A stretch of 39,543 bases of DNA from Clostridiales bacterium (GTDB lineage: Bacteria; Bacillota; Clostridia; Christensenellales; Aristaeellaceae). Below the pieces are notes generated by a model that worked only from the letters and a program-made list of their open reading frames with translations, was not told the DNA's origin and did no database searches. Every line of letters starts with the position of its first letter. Positions within the stretch are counted from its first letter, which is position 1. Both the position numbers and the translations under genes were made by a program. Below are positions 15,135 to 23,153 of the stretch, in pieces. The stretch spans positions 1 through 39,543 of the forward strand of contig JALEIQ010000213.1 in assembly GCA_022769795.1 (NCBI GenBank). Direction: 5' to 3'.

Positions 15135-16580
15135 TCATTTTTCCAAATCCGTCTGCGCGGGGCCGTCCAGCAGCGCGCCGTCATAACTGAAACGGGAGCC
15201 ATGGCAGGGGCAGTCCCAGCTTTTTTCATCCGGGTTCCATTCCAACTGGCAGCCCAAATGCGGACAGTGCGGGTTCACCACATGGCATTGCCCCGTTTCA
15301 TCCTTATAAACCCCGGCCTTGCGTCCTTTGGCCTCCACAATGCCGCCGTGACCCGCTGGCAGCGCGTCCAGCGTGGTTTGCGGAATGGAAAACAGCTCGC
15401 GCGAGCGGCCCTTGAGGGACTGCACGGTTTCCGTGGCCAGGCTCTGGGCCGCCGCGGAAAGCTGAAAGCGCGCGGGCGAAAACACCTCCGCCCATTCAGG
15501 CGGCTCCCCCGCGATCTTCCCGGCAATCAGCAGCGCCGCAACCATAGAGGAGGTCATGCCCCATTTGCCAAAGCCCGTGGCCACGTACCAGCATGGCTCG
15601 GCCGCGGAAAAGCGCCCGATATACGGCACGCCGTCCAGCGTGACGCAATCCTGCGCCGACCAGCGCGCCGCCTCCCGGCAATCTCCAAACAGTTCCCGCG
15701 CCCGGTCGCTCAGCTTTTGGTAGCATCCGCCCTGGGAGTTTTCGCCCGTGCGGTGGTTCTGCCCGCCCATCAAAAGCAGCCCCTCCGCCTCCCGGAAGGA
15801 AAGCCCGTCGTTGTCCACGCCGTAGTACATGCCCCGGGGCTTCCAATCGCATTGAAGCGCCAGCACATAGCTGCGCTCCTGGTGCATGCGCATAAAATAC
15901 CAGCCCGGCACGTTTACAAAGGGAAAATGCGCGGCAAAGATAATGTGCTTGGCCGTTACCGTCGCGTTTTCCGTGCGAATTTGGTTTCCGTCCACGCTCG
16001 TCACGGGCGTATGCTCGCATATGTCCAGCCCTTCGCTTATGGCCTTGAGAAATTTCAGGGGATGGAAGCGCGCCTGGTTTTCAAAGCGAACCGCTCCCGC
16101 CACGGAAAAAGGCAGCTCGGTTTCCGATGTAAAATGCGCGGCGATCCCCAGGCTAGCCGCTGCCTCCGCCTCCTGGCGCATAGGCTGCGCCGCCGCCTGT
16201 GAATACAGGAAGGCGGGTCCCTCGCAAAAATCGCACGCCACGCCGCGCTCACCAATGAGCTCCTTATAGGCCCGGATGGCCTGTTCATTGGCCTGGGCGT
16301 ACTGCCGGGCCTTGTCCCTGCCAAACTTGCGAATCAGCGCGTCGTAGAGCACATCATGCTGGCTGGTAATCTTGGCGGTGGTGTTGCGGGTTTGGCCGCT
16401 TCCAATACGGTTGGCTTCCAGCACCACGGTTTCAATACCGCGCGCCTTCAGCCGGTCGGCAATCAACACGCCCGCCATGCCCGCGCCAATCACCGCCACT
16501 TCAACGCGCAGGTCTTTCTCCAGACGTTTTCTGGCGGGAATTTCCACCGATTGACTCCATAGGGATTGCTGCTGCGCCAT
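15135..16580 (-). CDS. FAD-dependent oxidoreductase with C-terminal Rieske domain (YhfW-like)
   Basis: A 481-aa two-domain redox protein. Residues 1-380 form a DAO-type FAD domain with the dinucleotide motif VIGAGMAG (32-37), VVLEANRIGSGQTRNTTAKIT and a late GKWGMTSSMVAALLIAGKIAG. The C-terminus is a Rieske [2Fe-2S] domain whose ligands are Cys439, His441, Cys457 and His460 (CPHLGC then CPCHGSRFSYDG), matching C-x-H-x15-C-x2-H. This fusion is known from Bacillus YhfW and relatives; its substrate is not established. AGGAAAGG upstream of ATG 16580 supports the start. It is a single gene, divergent from the secreted protein gene at 16722. The protein has no signal peptide, so it should be cytoplasmic. 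Confidence 0.9.
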   Translation of the reverse strand: MAQQQSLWSQSVEIPARKRLEKDLRVEVAVIGAGMAGVLIADRLKARGIETVVLEANRIGSGQTRNTTAKITSQHDVLYDALIRKFGRDKARQYAQANEQAIRAYKELIGERGVACDFCEGPAFLYSQAAAQPMRQEAEAAASLGIAAHFTSETELPFSVAGAVRFENQARFHPLKFLKAISEGLDICEHTPVTSVDGNQIRTENATVTAKHIIFAAHFPFVNVPGWYFMRMHQERSYVLALQCDWKPRGMYYGVDNDGLSFREAEGLLLMGGQNHRTGENSQGGCYQKLSDRARELFGDCREAARWSAQDCVTLDGVPYIGRFSAAEPCWYVATGFGKWGMTSSMVAALLIAGKIAGEPPEWAEVFSPARFQLSAAAQSLATETVQSLKGRSRELFSIPQTTLDALPAGHGGIVEAKGRKAGVYKDETGQCHVVNPHCPHLGCQLEWNPDEKSWDCPCHGSRFSYDGALLDGPAQTDLEK

Positions 16581-16721
16581 CTTCCCGTTCCTTTCCTGTT
16601 TCCGTTTCTTTTTACTAGGGTGCCCAACCCCGGCGCTTTCATGCCAATTTTGCTTTGCTATGGAATGAAATTCCTGTCCTCGTCCGTTTTATCTGTAACC
16701 CTTCCAAGGAGGCGCATCCTT

Positions 16722-17867
16722 ATGATCCGCAAACCGTCGGCGCTTTTTTTGGCGCTCTGCCTGGCTATCGCCCTTGCACAGCCCTTCGCCCTGGGTGAGA
16801 CGGCCCTTCCCGAGCTTCCCGGGGCCGTGCAAACCCAGGAATGGGTGGAGGCGCAGGAGAATGTTTCCGAAACCGAGCGCTTCACCATTCTGCGCGACGG
16901 CAGCCGCCACTCCCTTGCGTACAGCCGACTGGAAAACGGCGAGTGGACGCAGGTTTGGCGCAACGATACGCTGCTGCCCGCCACCATGCGGGACATGTAC
17001 CTTTGCTTTTACCCCGCCGTGGGAACACAGCCGCATGAATATCCGCGCTTCACCATAGAGCGCGGCGATACGCTGGCGATTTACGCGGGCGAGGAACACC
17101 CGGATTTGAGCGTATCGCTCAGCCGCACGGCGGCGGATACCTGGCAGGTGGACAACTACTGCTGGGGCGACGGCGGCCTCTATGCCTATCTCTTTCCCGA
17201 CTGCGTGATTGTCAACGCCGCCGATTTAAGCGCGCTGCAAACCGCGGGCATTCTTTTCACGCAGCCGGAGCTGAACGCGGCCTCCTTTGATCCCCGGGTG
17301 ATTCGGGAGGCCGGGAAGGCTCTGGAGGAACGCATGCGGGGCGCGCCGGATATCGAATACTTTGCGGGCACGGAGGCGCTCTACCTGTGCCTTGAACGGG
17401 ATGTTCTCTGCCCCGTGCATGTGGCCCCGAACCCCTCCAGCCCACGGGCGGCGGGCGGCAAGGCCGCCGTGTCGCTCAAAGATTGGGTCATCGCGCTGTG
17501 CCGGGAGGGAGATTGGCTGATGGTGCTGTACGAAACGCGCCCGGGCCGCTACCGCGCCGGCTGGATTGATTCCACGCAGGATGACATGCTTGCGCGGGTC
17601 TGCTCCCTGACCATGCCCGCCAAATTTACCCAGGGCAGTACCGCCCGCCTCAGCGCCGCAACCGCCCTTTGGGATGATCCGCTCTCCCACACCGGCGAGG
17701 TGTGCGCCCTGCCTGCCGGTACGCAGCTAACCGTGCTATGGGAGGACGGCCTTAGCTGGAGCAAGGGCGAGTGGTGGGATGCGGACGCGCCCGCCTATGT
17801 GCAGGCCGTGCAGGGCGGGCAAACCTGGCGCGGCTTTGTTCCGCGCAGCCGTTTGCAGCTTCCGTAA
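16722..17867 (+). CDS. Exported protein with SH3-like C-terminal repeats
   Basis: A 381-aa exported protein, start at ATG 16722 with AAGGAGG nine bases upstream; the track start at 16566 lies in the divergent promoter region. The N-terminus MIRKPSALFLALCLAIALAQPFALGE is a signal peptide. The middle part is unknown. Towards the C-terminus two segments look like bacterial SH3 domains: about 270-325 (CPVHVAPNPSSPRAAGGKAAVSLKDWVIALCREGDWLMVLYETRPGRYRAGWI) and about 335-381 (TARLSAATALWDDPLSHTGEVCALPAGTQLTVLWEDG, ending GFVPRSRLQL). Such domains commonly bind cell-wall peptides. The gene is followed after 20 bases by the inverted repeat before the thioredoxin reductase. Function is otherwise unknown. 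Confidence 0.72.
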   Translation: MIRKPSALFLALCLAIALAQPFALGETALPELPGAVQTQEWVEAQENVSETERFTILRDGSRHSLAYSRLENGEWTQVWRNDTLLPATMRDMYLCFYPAVGTQPHEYPRFTIERGDTLAIYAGEEHPDLSVSLSRTAADTWQVDNYCWGDGGLYAYLFPDCVIVNAADLSALQTAGILFTQPELNAASFDPRVIREAGKALEERMRGAPDIEYFAGTEALYLCLERDVLCPVHVAPNPSSPRAAGGKAAVSLKDWVIALCREGDWLMVLYETRPGRYRAGWIDSTQDDMLARVCSLTMPAKFTQGSTARLSAATALWDDPLSHTGEVCALPAGTQLTVLWEDGLSWSKGEWWDADAPAYVQAVQGGQTWRGFVPRSRLQLP

Positions 17868-17887
17868 GCCTGAAAAGTTTGCGTTTG

Positions 17888-17930
17888 CCGCCCTCCTTTT
17901 TGGGTATCCTGTACCCAAAAAGGAGGGCGG
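17888..17930 (+). promoter_or_regulatory. Perfect 19-bp inverted repeat hiding the thioredoxin reductase RBS
   Basis: CCGCCCTCCTTTTTGGGTA, loop TCCTG, then TACCCAAAAAGGAGGGCGG: 19 of 19 pairs. The 3' arm contains AGGAGGG, the only ribosome binding site for ATG 17935. In RNA the site would be fully paired with its complement. No U-run follows, so it does not look like a normal terminator. It could be an RNA switch or thermometer, or a DNA operator. Confidence 0.72.
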
Positions 17931-17934
17931 TTCT

Positions 17935-18873
17935 ATGTATGACGTGCTTATCATCGGCGGCGGGCCGGGCGGCTATACCGCCGCGCTGTACTGCGCGCGG
18001 GCGGGGCTTTCCACCCTGCTGATGGAAAAGCTGGCAACAGGCGGGCAGCTGGCGCAAACCGGCCAGGTGGATAACTACCCGGGCTTTCCCGACGGCATAG
18101 ACGGCTTCGCGCTGGCCCAGCGCATGCGTCAGGGCGCGGAACGCTTCGGCGCGCATACGCGCATGGCCGAGGTCACGGGCGCACGGCTCTCAGGGCCCGT
18201 GAAAACCCTCTCCACCTCCGAAGGCGACGTGCAGGGGCGGGCGGTTATCATCGCCACAGGCGCGGCTCCCAGGTTGCTGGGCCTAGAAAACGAGCATGCG
18301 CTCACCGGGCGCGGCGTAAGCTACTGCGCCGCATGCGACGGCATGCTCTACAAGGGCAGGAATGTGGTCGTCGTGGGAGGCGGCAACACCGCCGCCGAGG
18401 ACGCGCTGACACTAAGCCGCGTTGCCAAAAGCGTCGCCGTCATTCACCGGCGCGATACGCTGCGCGCCTCCAAAATCTACCACGCGCCGCTCATGGCCGC
18501 GCCCAACGTGCGCTTTTTCTGGAACAGCGCCGTGGAGGAACTGCTGGGAAACGAACGCCTGACCGGGCTTAGGTTCAAAAACATGCAAACCGGCGCGTCC
18601 TTTTCCCTTTCGGCGGACGGCCTGTTCGTGGCCATTGGCCGCGTTCCGGAAACCGCGTTTCTGCAGGGCAGCCTGCCCCTGGCCCCGGATGGCGCCATCC
18701 TTGCGGATGAAACCACCCGCACCGCCCTGCCGGGCGTGTTTGCCGTTGGCGACGTGCGGGCCAAAGCCATGCGCCAAATCGTTACCGCCGCCGCGGACGG
18801 GGCCGTCGCCTGCCATTATGCCGAAAGCTACCTTGCCAGTCTTGCGCAACAGGAAAAAAGCGCCCTGGCCTGA
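17935..18873 (+). CDS. trxB: Thioredoxin reductase-like flavoprotein
   Basis: A 312-aa FAD/NAD(P)H disulfide reductase with the low-molecular-weight TrxB layout. It has FAD motif GGGPGGYTAALYCARAG (8-24), the redox-active pair Cys131-Cys134 in SYCAACDGMLYKG, NADPH motif VVGGGNTAAEDAL, the phosphate-binding HRRDTLRA, and a closing FAD motif GVFAVGDVRAKAMRQIVTAAADGAVA. The active site is CAAC; the textbook form is CATC or CAVC. ATG 17935 is chosen over the track's 17779 because the earlier codons lie inside the previous gene and the conserved MYDVLIIGGGPGG starts here. It would reduce thioredoxin or a related disulfide partner; no thioredoxin gene is nearby, and the upstream hairpin likely controls translation. 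Confidence 0.9.
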   Translation: MYDVLIIGGGPGGYTAALYCARAGLSTLLMEKLATGGQLAQTGQVDNYPGFPDGIDGFALAQRMRQGAERFGAHTRMAEVTGARLSGPVKTLSTSEGDVQGRAVIIATGAAPRLLGLENEHALTGRGVSYCAACDGMLYKGRNVVVVGGGNTAAEDALTLSRVAKSVAVIHRRDTLRASKIYHAPLMAAPNVRFFWNSAVEELLGNERLTGLRFKNMQTGASFSLSADGLFVAIGRVPETAFLQGSLPLAPDGAILADETTRTALPGVFAVGDVRAKAMRQIVTAAADGAVACHYAESYLASLAQQEKSALA

Positions 18874-18935
18874 TTTTCCTTTGTGGGTTTCAGACCGGCG
18901 CCGGTTCTATGTTCTTTTCAGCGAAAGCGCGCTTC

Positions 18936-19454
18936 TCAGCAATAGGGCGTTCCTTTGGATTGGGCTTCGTCAAGGCCCAGGTACGGCCAAAAGCCCTTCT
19001 GCACAATCAAGACGGGCGGGTCTATGCGAAGCATTTGCACCAATTCGTCCCGCGTCGCCCAGCGGTAGCCCTCCGTTTCGCCGGGCTGCAATACAATTTC
19101 GTCCTTTGCTCCCTCTATCTCGCATAAGAAGCCCTCGTACATGGTATGAGGGCCTTTGCGCGCATACAGCCTTGTAAGCCGCCCCGCGCGTATGCCCGTT
19201 TCCTCGTACAGCTCGCGCCGCGCGGCCTGCTCCCCCGTTTCGCCCTTGAGGGCGCTGCCGCCCGCGCTGGCCTCGTACACGCCGGGCCAGGTTTCCTTAC
19301 CGGCGGCGCGCTTCATCAGCAAATAGGTTCCGTCCGCATGCCTTACCAGCACGCAGCATACAATGTGATACAGCCCCTTTGGCACCGGCTGCCCGCGCAC
19401 CAGGTCGCGCCCCGCCAGGCTACCATCCTCCAAATATGCGTCCCAAAGCTCCAT
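18936..19454 (-). CDS. Nudix hydrolase
   Basis: A 172-aa Nudix protein. The box GSALKGETGEQAARRELYEETGI fits G-x5-E-x7-REU-x-EE-x-G-U exactly. The opening MELWDAYLEDGSLAGRDLVRG followed by GLYHIVCCVLVRHADGTYLLMKRA resembles the YfcD/IPP-isomerase-like subgroup, but substrate cannot be inferred. ATG 19454 is preferred over the track's 19541, because the longer form runs through the hairpin at 19481-19510 and the end of the GNAT gene; GGGAGG lies about 11 bases upstream of 19454. It is last in the minus-strand run rfbA-rfbB-GNAT-Nudix, though the hairpin between may separate it. Confidence 0.88.
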   Translation of the reverse strand: MELWDAYLEDGSLAGRDLVRGQPVPKGLYHIVCCVLVRHADGTYLLMKRAAGKETWPGVYEASAGGSALKGETGEQAARRELYEETGIRAGRLTRLYARKGPHTMYEGFLCEIEGAKDEIVLQPGETEGYRWATRDELVQMLRIDPPVLIVQKGFWPYLGLDEAQSKGTPYC

Positions 19455-19475
19455 TTGGCTTGCTTCCTCCCATAA

Positions 19476-19512
19476 AACATGCGGCGGGCAGCGCTTTGGC
19501 CACCCGCCGCGC
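19476..19512 (-). terminator. Hairpin between the GNAT and Nudix genes
   Basis: On the minus strand GCGGCGGG and CCCGCCGC pair around a 14-base loop, followed by TGTTTTATG. It would end or weaken the rfbA-rfbB-GNAT transcript before the Nudix gene. Confidence 0.5.
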
Positions 19513-19525
19513 ATTTCCAAAAAGG

Positions 19526-19996
19526 CTATTGCGCGTCCCACACCATTTGATAATAGTCCAATTTCTCATAGCCCAGCCGCTCATACAGGCGTATGGCGCG
19601 TTCGTTATCGGGCTCAACCTCCAAGCGGATACGCCTGCAATCCGGGTAGCGCGCCTTTACCCAGTTAAGCGCCTCGCTGCCCAGGCCCTTCCCCTGGAAG
19701 GGCTCCAGCACGCTTAGCTCCTCCACCCAAATGGCCTGACCGCCCGGCTCCTGGGAAAAGGTTTTGGCAATCAGCATATAGCCCGCTGCCTCTCCCCCAT
19801 ATTCCAGAAGAAAGCCGTCCACATACACATCGGAACGCATCATCTCATCAAAGGTGCGCTCCATATACGAGCGCGGAATGGGCTTGAGCACGGCGGGCGA
19901 GCGGTAAAACGCCTCCGCCATGCTCAGGTACAGCGCCCTGTCCGCCTCGGTAAAGCGGCGGATGGAAAGCTCACCGGTTTGCGTACATTTGCTCAT
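19526..19996 (-). CDS. GNAT-family N-acetyltransferase
   Basis: A 156-aa acetyltransferase of the GNAT fold. It shows LSIRRFTEADRALYLSMAEAFY at the start, VEELSVLEPFQGKGLGSEALNWVKARYP (acetyl-CoA-binding Q-x-x-G-x-G/A) in the middle, and RLEVEPDNERAIRLYERLGYEK near the end, the usual motif A/B region. ATG 19996 overlaps the last 26 bases of rfbB; the nearest purine-rich site, GGGGAG, is about 13 bases upstream, so the start is less certain. The acceptor is unknown. Because it shares a transcript with rfbA and rfbB it could modify a dTDP-amino sugar, but that is inference; it may equally be a generic acetyltransferase. Confidence 0.85.
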   Translation of the reverse strand: MSKCTQTGELSIRRFTEADRALYLSMAEAFYRSPAVLKPIPRSYMERTFDEMMRSDVYVDGFLLEYGGEAAGYMLIAKTFSQEPGGQAIWVEELSVLEPFQGKGLGSEALNWVKARYPDCRRIRLEVEPDNERAIRLYERLGYEKLDYYQMVWDAQ

Positions 19997-20990
19997 AATA
20001 TGTTTGATACTCCCCTTCCAAAATGCGTTCCCACCAGCCGCGGTTCTCCAAATACCAGCGGATGGTGCGGCAGATGCCGTCCTCAAAGGTGGTCTGCGGT
20101 AGCCAACCCAGCTCGGTATGAATCTTAGTGGGGTCGATGGCGTAGCGGCGGTCGTGGCCCGGACGGTCTGTTACATAAGTAATCAGACTTTCCGGCTTTT
20201 TCAGCTCCTTTAGAATAGTACGCACCACGTCGATGTTCGTGCGCTCGTTATGGCCGCCCACGTTGTATACCTCGCCCTCACGACCCATGCGCATCACCAG
20301 GTCAATCGCCGCGCAGTGATCCTCCACATACAGCCAGTCGCGCACGTTTTCACCCTTGCCGTACACAGGCAGGGGCTGATCCGCTAGGGCGCGGGAAATC
20401 ATCAGCGGAATCAGCTTTTCCGGGAAATGATAAGGCCCGTAGTTGTTGGAGCAGCGGGTGATGCTCACCGGCAGCCGGAAGGTGCGGGCATAGGCCAGCA
20501 CCAGCAAATCCGCCCCGGCCTTGCTGGCCGAATAGGGCGAGGAGGTATGAAGCGGCGTTTCCTCGGTAAAGAACAGGTCGGGGCGGTCCAGCGGCAAATC
20601 GCCGTACACCTCGTCGGTGCTCACCTGATGATAGCGCCTCACGCCGTGCTTGCGGCAGCTTTCCAACAGCACCTGCGTGCCCATTACGTTGGTGCGCACA
20701 AACACGCAGGGATCCATCACGGAGCGGTCCACATGGGTTTCCGCCGCGAAGTTGACCACGATCTCCGGCTTTTCCTCCGCAAATAACGCGTCCACATTCT
20801 CCGTATCGGCAATATCGCCGCGCACAAAGCGGAAGCGCTGCTCCTTGAGGGCGCCGTCCAGGTTTTCCAGGTTGCCCGCATAGGTAAGCTTATCCAAGCA
20901 CACCACCCTATCCTCGGGATGATGCTTCAGCAAATAATAGATGAAATTAGAGCCGATAAAGCCCGCTCCGCCCGTTACAAGAATGGTCAT
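19971..20990 (-). CDS. rfbB: dTDP-glucose 4,6-dehydratase
   Basis: A 339-aa short-chain dehydrogenase of the extended type. MTILVTGGAGFIGSNFIYYLL is the NAD-binding motif; FAAETHVDRSV, STDEVYGDL and SPYSASKAGADLLV supply the T-DE catalytic group and the Y-x-x-x-K pair; ITRCSNNYGPYHFPEKLIPL is diagnostic of RmlB. It converts dTDP-glucose to dTDP-4-keto-6-deoxyglucose for rhamnose or related deoxysugars. ATG 20990 is preceded by AAGGAGA; the track start at 21023 falls in the rfbA coding end. It lies ten bases after rfbA. The next steps (rmlC and rmlD) are not next to it, so the final sugar cannot be read from this window. Confidence 0.96.
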   Translation of the reverse strand: MTILVTGGAGFIGSNFIYYLLKHHPEDRVVCLDKLTYAGNLENLDGALKEQRFRFVRGDIADTENVDALFAEEKPEIVVNFAAETHVDRSVMDPCVFVRTNVMGTQVLLESCRKHGVRRYHQVSTDEVYGDLPLDRPDLFFTEETPLHTSSPYSASKAGADLLVLAYARTFRLPVSITRCSNNYGPYHFPEKLIPLMISRALADQPLPVYGKGENVRDWLYVEDHCAAIDLVMRMGREGEVYNVGGHNERTNIDVVRTILKELKKPESLITYVTDRPGHDRRYAIDPTKIHTELGWLPQTTFEDGICRTIRWYLENRGWWERILEGEYQTYYEQMYANR

Positions 20991-21000
20991 ATGCTTCTCC

Positions 21001-21903
21001 TTATTCCGTAATGTTGTTGTCATAGAGGATGCGTCCCTCGGCCACGCGCTTCAAATGCTCGCCATAGGGCGATTTGCCATAGCGCTGCGCGCTGAGCAAC
21101 AGCATATTACGGTCAATCCAGCCCTTGTTGTAGGCAATTTCCTCCAAAGCGGCAATTTTCACACTCTGACGCTTCTCAATCAGCTGCACAAAATTGGCTG
21201 CGTCCATCAGGCTGTCCATGGTGCCGGTATCCAGCCAGGCAAAGCCGCGCCCCATCACCTTGGCGTTCAGCGACCCGTCCCGCAGGTACAAATCGTTAAG
21301 CGTGGTGATTTCAAGCTCGCCCCGCGCGCTGGGCTTAACCTGCTTTGCCAGTTCCACCACGCGCTTATCGTAAAAATACAGGCCGGTGATGCAGTAATTG
21401 CTCTTGGGATGCGCGGGCTTTTCCTCCACGCTCAGCACCTTGCCGGTTTTATCAAACTCCACGATGCCAAAGCGCTCGGGATCATTCACATAATAGCCGA
21501 AGATGGTCGCCTTGCCGTTTTCGGCGTTCTCCACAGCTTCGCGCAGCATGCCGGAAAAGCCGTTGCCATAGAAGATGTTATCGCCCAGCACCATGGCGCA
21601 GGGCTCGCCCGCGATAAAGCTTTCGCCAATCAAAAACGCCTGCGCCAGCCCGTCGGGAGAGGGCTGCACCGCATATTGCAGCGACAGGCCAAACTGGCTG
21701 CCATCGCCCAGCAGGGCCTGGAAGCGCGGGGTATCCACCGGCGTGGAAATAATCAGAATGTCCCGGATGCCCGCCAGCATGAGCGTGGAAAGCGGGTAGT
21801 AAATCATGGGCTTGTCGTACACAGGCAGAAGCTGCTTGGATGTAACCATGGTGAGGGGATACAGGCGCGTGCCGGCGCCGCCCGCCAGAATGATGCCTTT
21901 CAT
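21001..21903 (-). CDS. rfbA: Glucose-1-phosphate thymidylyltransferase
   Basis: A 300-aa nucleotidyltransferase, the first step to dTDP-sugars (glucose 1-phosphate plus dTTP). It opens with [39 protein letters not shown], the signature G-G-x-G-T-R loop plus Lys23. [12 protein letters not shown] holds the metal-binding aspartate, and [43 protein letters not shown] is typical of RmlA. AAAGGAG upstream of ATG 21903 and a strong promoter 47 bases upstream make it the first gene of rfbA-rfbB-GNAT. Confidence 0.97.
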   Translation of the reverse strand: MKGIILAGGAGTRLYPLTMVTSKQLLPVYDKPMIYYPLSTLMLAGIRDILIISTPVDTPRFQALLGDGSQFGLSLQYAVQPSPDGLAQAFLIGESFIAGEPCAMVLGDNIFYGNGFSGMLREAVENAENGKATIFGYYVNDPERFGIVEFDKTGKVLSVEEKPAHPKSNYCITGLYFYDKRVVELAKQVKPSARGELEITTLNDLYLRDGSLNAKVMGRGFAWLDTGTMDSLMDAANFVQLIEKRQSVKIAALEEIAYNKGWIDRNMLLLSAQRYGKSPYGEHLKRVAEGRILYDNNITE

Positions 21904-21950
21904 GGCTTGGGTACTCCTTTCACTTTTGTACGGGAACAGCCGCTGCTGGT

Positions 21951-21979
21951 ATTATACCCGTTTAAGCGCGTGATGTAAA
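21951..21979 (-). promoter_or_regulatory. Sigma-A promoter of rfbA
   Basis: Minus strand TTTACA (21979-21974), 17 bases, TATAAT (21956-21951): consensus -10 and five of six at -35, about 48 bases before ATG 21903. The GC-rich DNA just upstream (21985-22030) can fold into an imperfect hairpin after the M29 peptidase gene. Confidence 0.85.
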
Positions 21980-22037
21980 GGCGGGCATGGGCGCGCGGCA
22001 GCCCCTTGCATGCGCCGCCGCGCGCGCCGTCCCGTCA

Positions 22038-23153
22038 TTATTTCAAATTTTCCGGGTTCAGCGCCTTTAGCTCGTCGGGCACAAACAGGCCGTCCTTGCG
22101 GATGAGCTCGCCGTCAAAGTATATTTCTCCGCCGCCGTATTCGGGTGTTTGAATGCACACCAGATCCCAATGGATGGCGCTCTTGTTGCCGTTGGGGCAT
22201 TCATCGTAGCAGTTGCCGGGCGTAAAGTGGAAGCTCCCGGCAATTTTCTCGTCAAACAGGGTATCCTTGATGGCCTTGGTAATGTAGGGATTCACGCCAA
22301 TAGCGAACTCGCCCACATAGCGCGCGCCCTCGTCGGTATCAAAAATCTGGTTGGAGCGCGCGGTATCGCTGCTGGTGGCCTCCATAATTTTGCCATTCTG
22401 AAACACAAGGCGCGTGCGTTCAAACACGCTGCCCTGATACAAGCTTGGCGTGTTGTACTGCAAAACGCCGTTCACGCTGTCGCGAACGGGCGCGGAGAAC
22501 ACCTCGCCATCGGGGATGTTCAGCTTGCCGTCGCACTTGATGGCCGGCATGCCCTTGATGGAGAAGGTCAAATCCGTTCCCGGGCCCACGATATGCACCT
22601 GATCGGTACGCTCCATGCGGCTGACCAGCGCGTCCATGGCGCGGCTCATCTTGCCATAGTCCAGGGTGCACACGTCAAAGTAGTGATCCTCAAAGGCTTC
22701 TATGCTGGTTTCGGCCAGCTGCGCCATGGCCGCCGTGGGATAGCGCAGCACAACCCAGCGGGTATCCGGCACGCGGATTTGGCTGTGCACGGGCTGGCTG
22801 TAGTACTGCATGTACAGGCGCATTTTCTCCGCGGGAACATCCGCCTTTTCATAGCTGTTATCTCCCGCGCGAATGCCGATGTACGCATTCACATGGCGCA
22901 TGCGGTCCGCGTCCACGCGGGCCTCCTCCTGCCATTTTTCCTTGGTGCCGCCCAGCAGCAGCGCGCGCTCCACCGCCGCGTCGCGCAAAACCACAATGGG
23001 CTCCGCGCCCACCTCATAGGCTTCGCGCACCAGCGCGGTCACAAAATCGCGCTCCGGGCCAAAGTTTTCAATCAGCACCCGCTCGCCCGCCTTCAGCGCG
23101 CACGAGTACCGTATTAGCTGCCTGCTCAGTTTGTCCAGTCTGGGATCCCTCAT
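22038..23153 (-). CDS. M29-family aminopeptidase
   Basis: A 371-aa metallopeptidase of the thermophilic aminopeptidase (AmpS/PepS, M29) family. The second half shows the family's metal-binding region: MPAIKCDGKLNIPDGEVFSAPV, DEGARYVGEFAIGVNP, and GSFHFTPGNCYDECPNGNKSAIHWDLV. The N-terminus DKLSRQLIRYSCALKAGERVLIENF is also typical. I start at ATG 23153, with GGGAGG ten bases upstream; the longer track form uses a TTG at 23171. It releases N-terminal residues from peptides in the cytoplasm. The start lies 86 bases inside the preceding acyltransferase gene, so the three genes 27337 to 22038 form one overlapping minus-strand unit. Confidence 0.94.
   Translation of the reverse strand: MRDPRLDKLSRQLIRYSCALKAGERVLIENFGPERDFVTALVREAYEVGAEPIVVLRDAAVERALLLGGTKEKWQEEARVDADRMRHVNAYIGIRAGDNSYEKADVPAEKMRLYMQYYSQPVHSQIRVPDTRWVVLRYPTAAMAQLAETSIEAFEDHYFDVCTLDYGKMSRAMDALVSRMERTDQVHIVGPGTDLTFSIKGMPAIKCDGKLNIPDGEVFSAPVRDSVNGVLQYNTPSLYQGSVFERTRLVFQNGKIMEATSSDTARSNQIFDTDEGARYVGEFAIGVNPYITKAIKDTLFDEKIAGSFHFTPGNCYDECPNGNKSAIHWDLVCIQTPEYGGGEIYFDGELIRKDGLFVPDELKALNPENLK

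Noticed and set aside
14829-16202. 457-aa plus-strand ORF across the hairpin repeats
   Set aside because: Runs through the intergenic repeats and antisense to the Rieske-FAD gene; composition is not protein-like.
18894-18905. ACCGGCGCCGGT as terminator of the thioredoxin reductase gene
   Set aside because: Perfect but short palindrome with no loop and no T-run; too weak to call.
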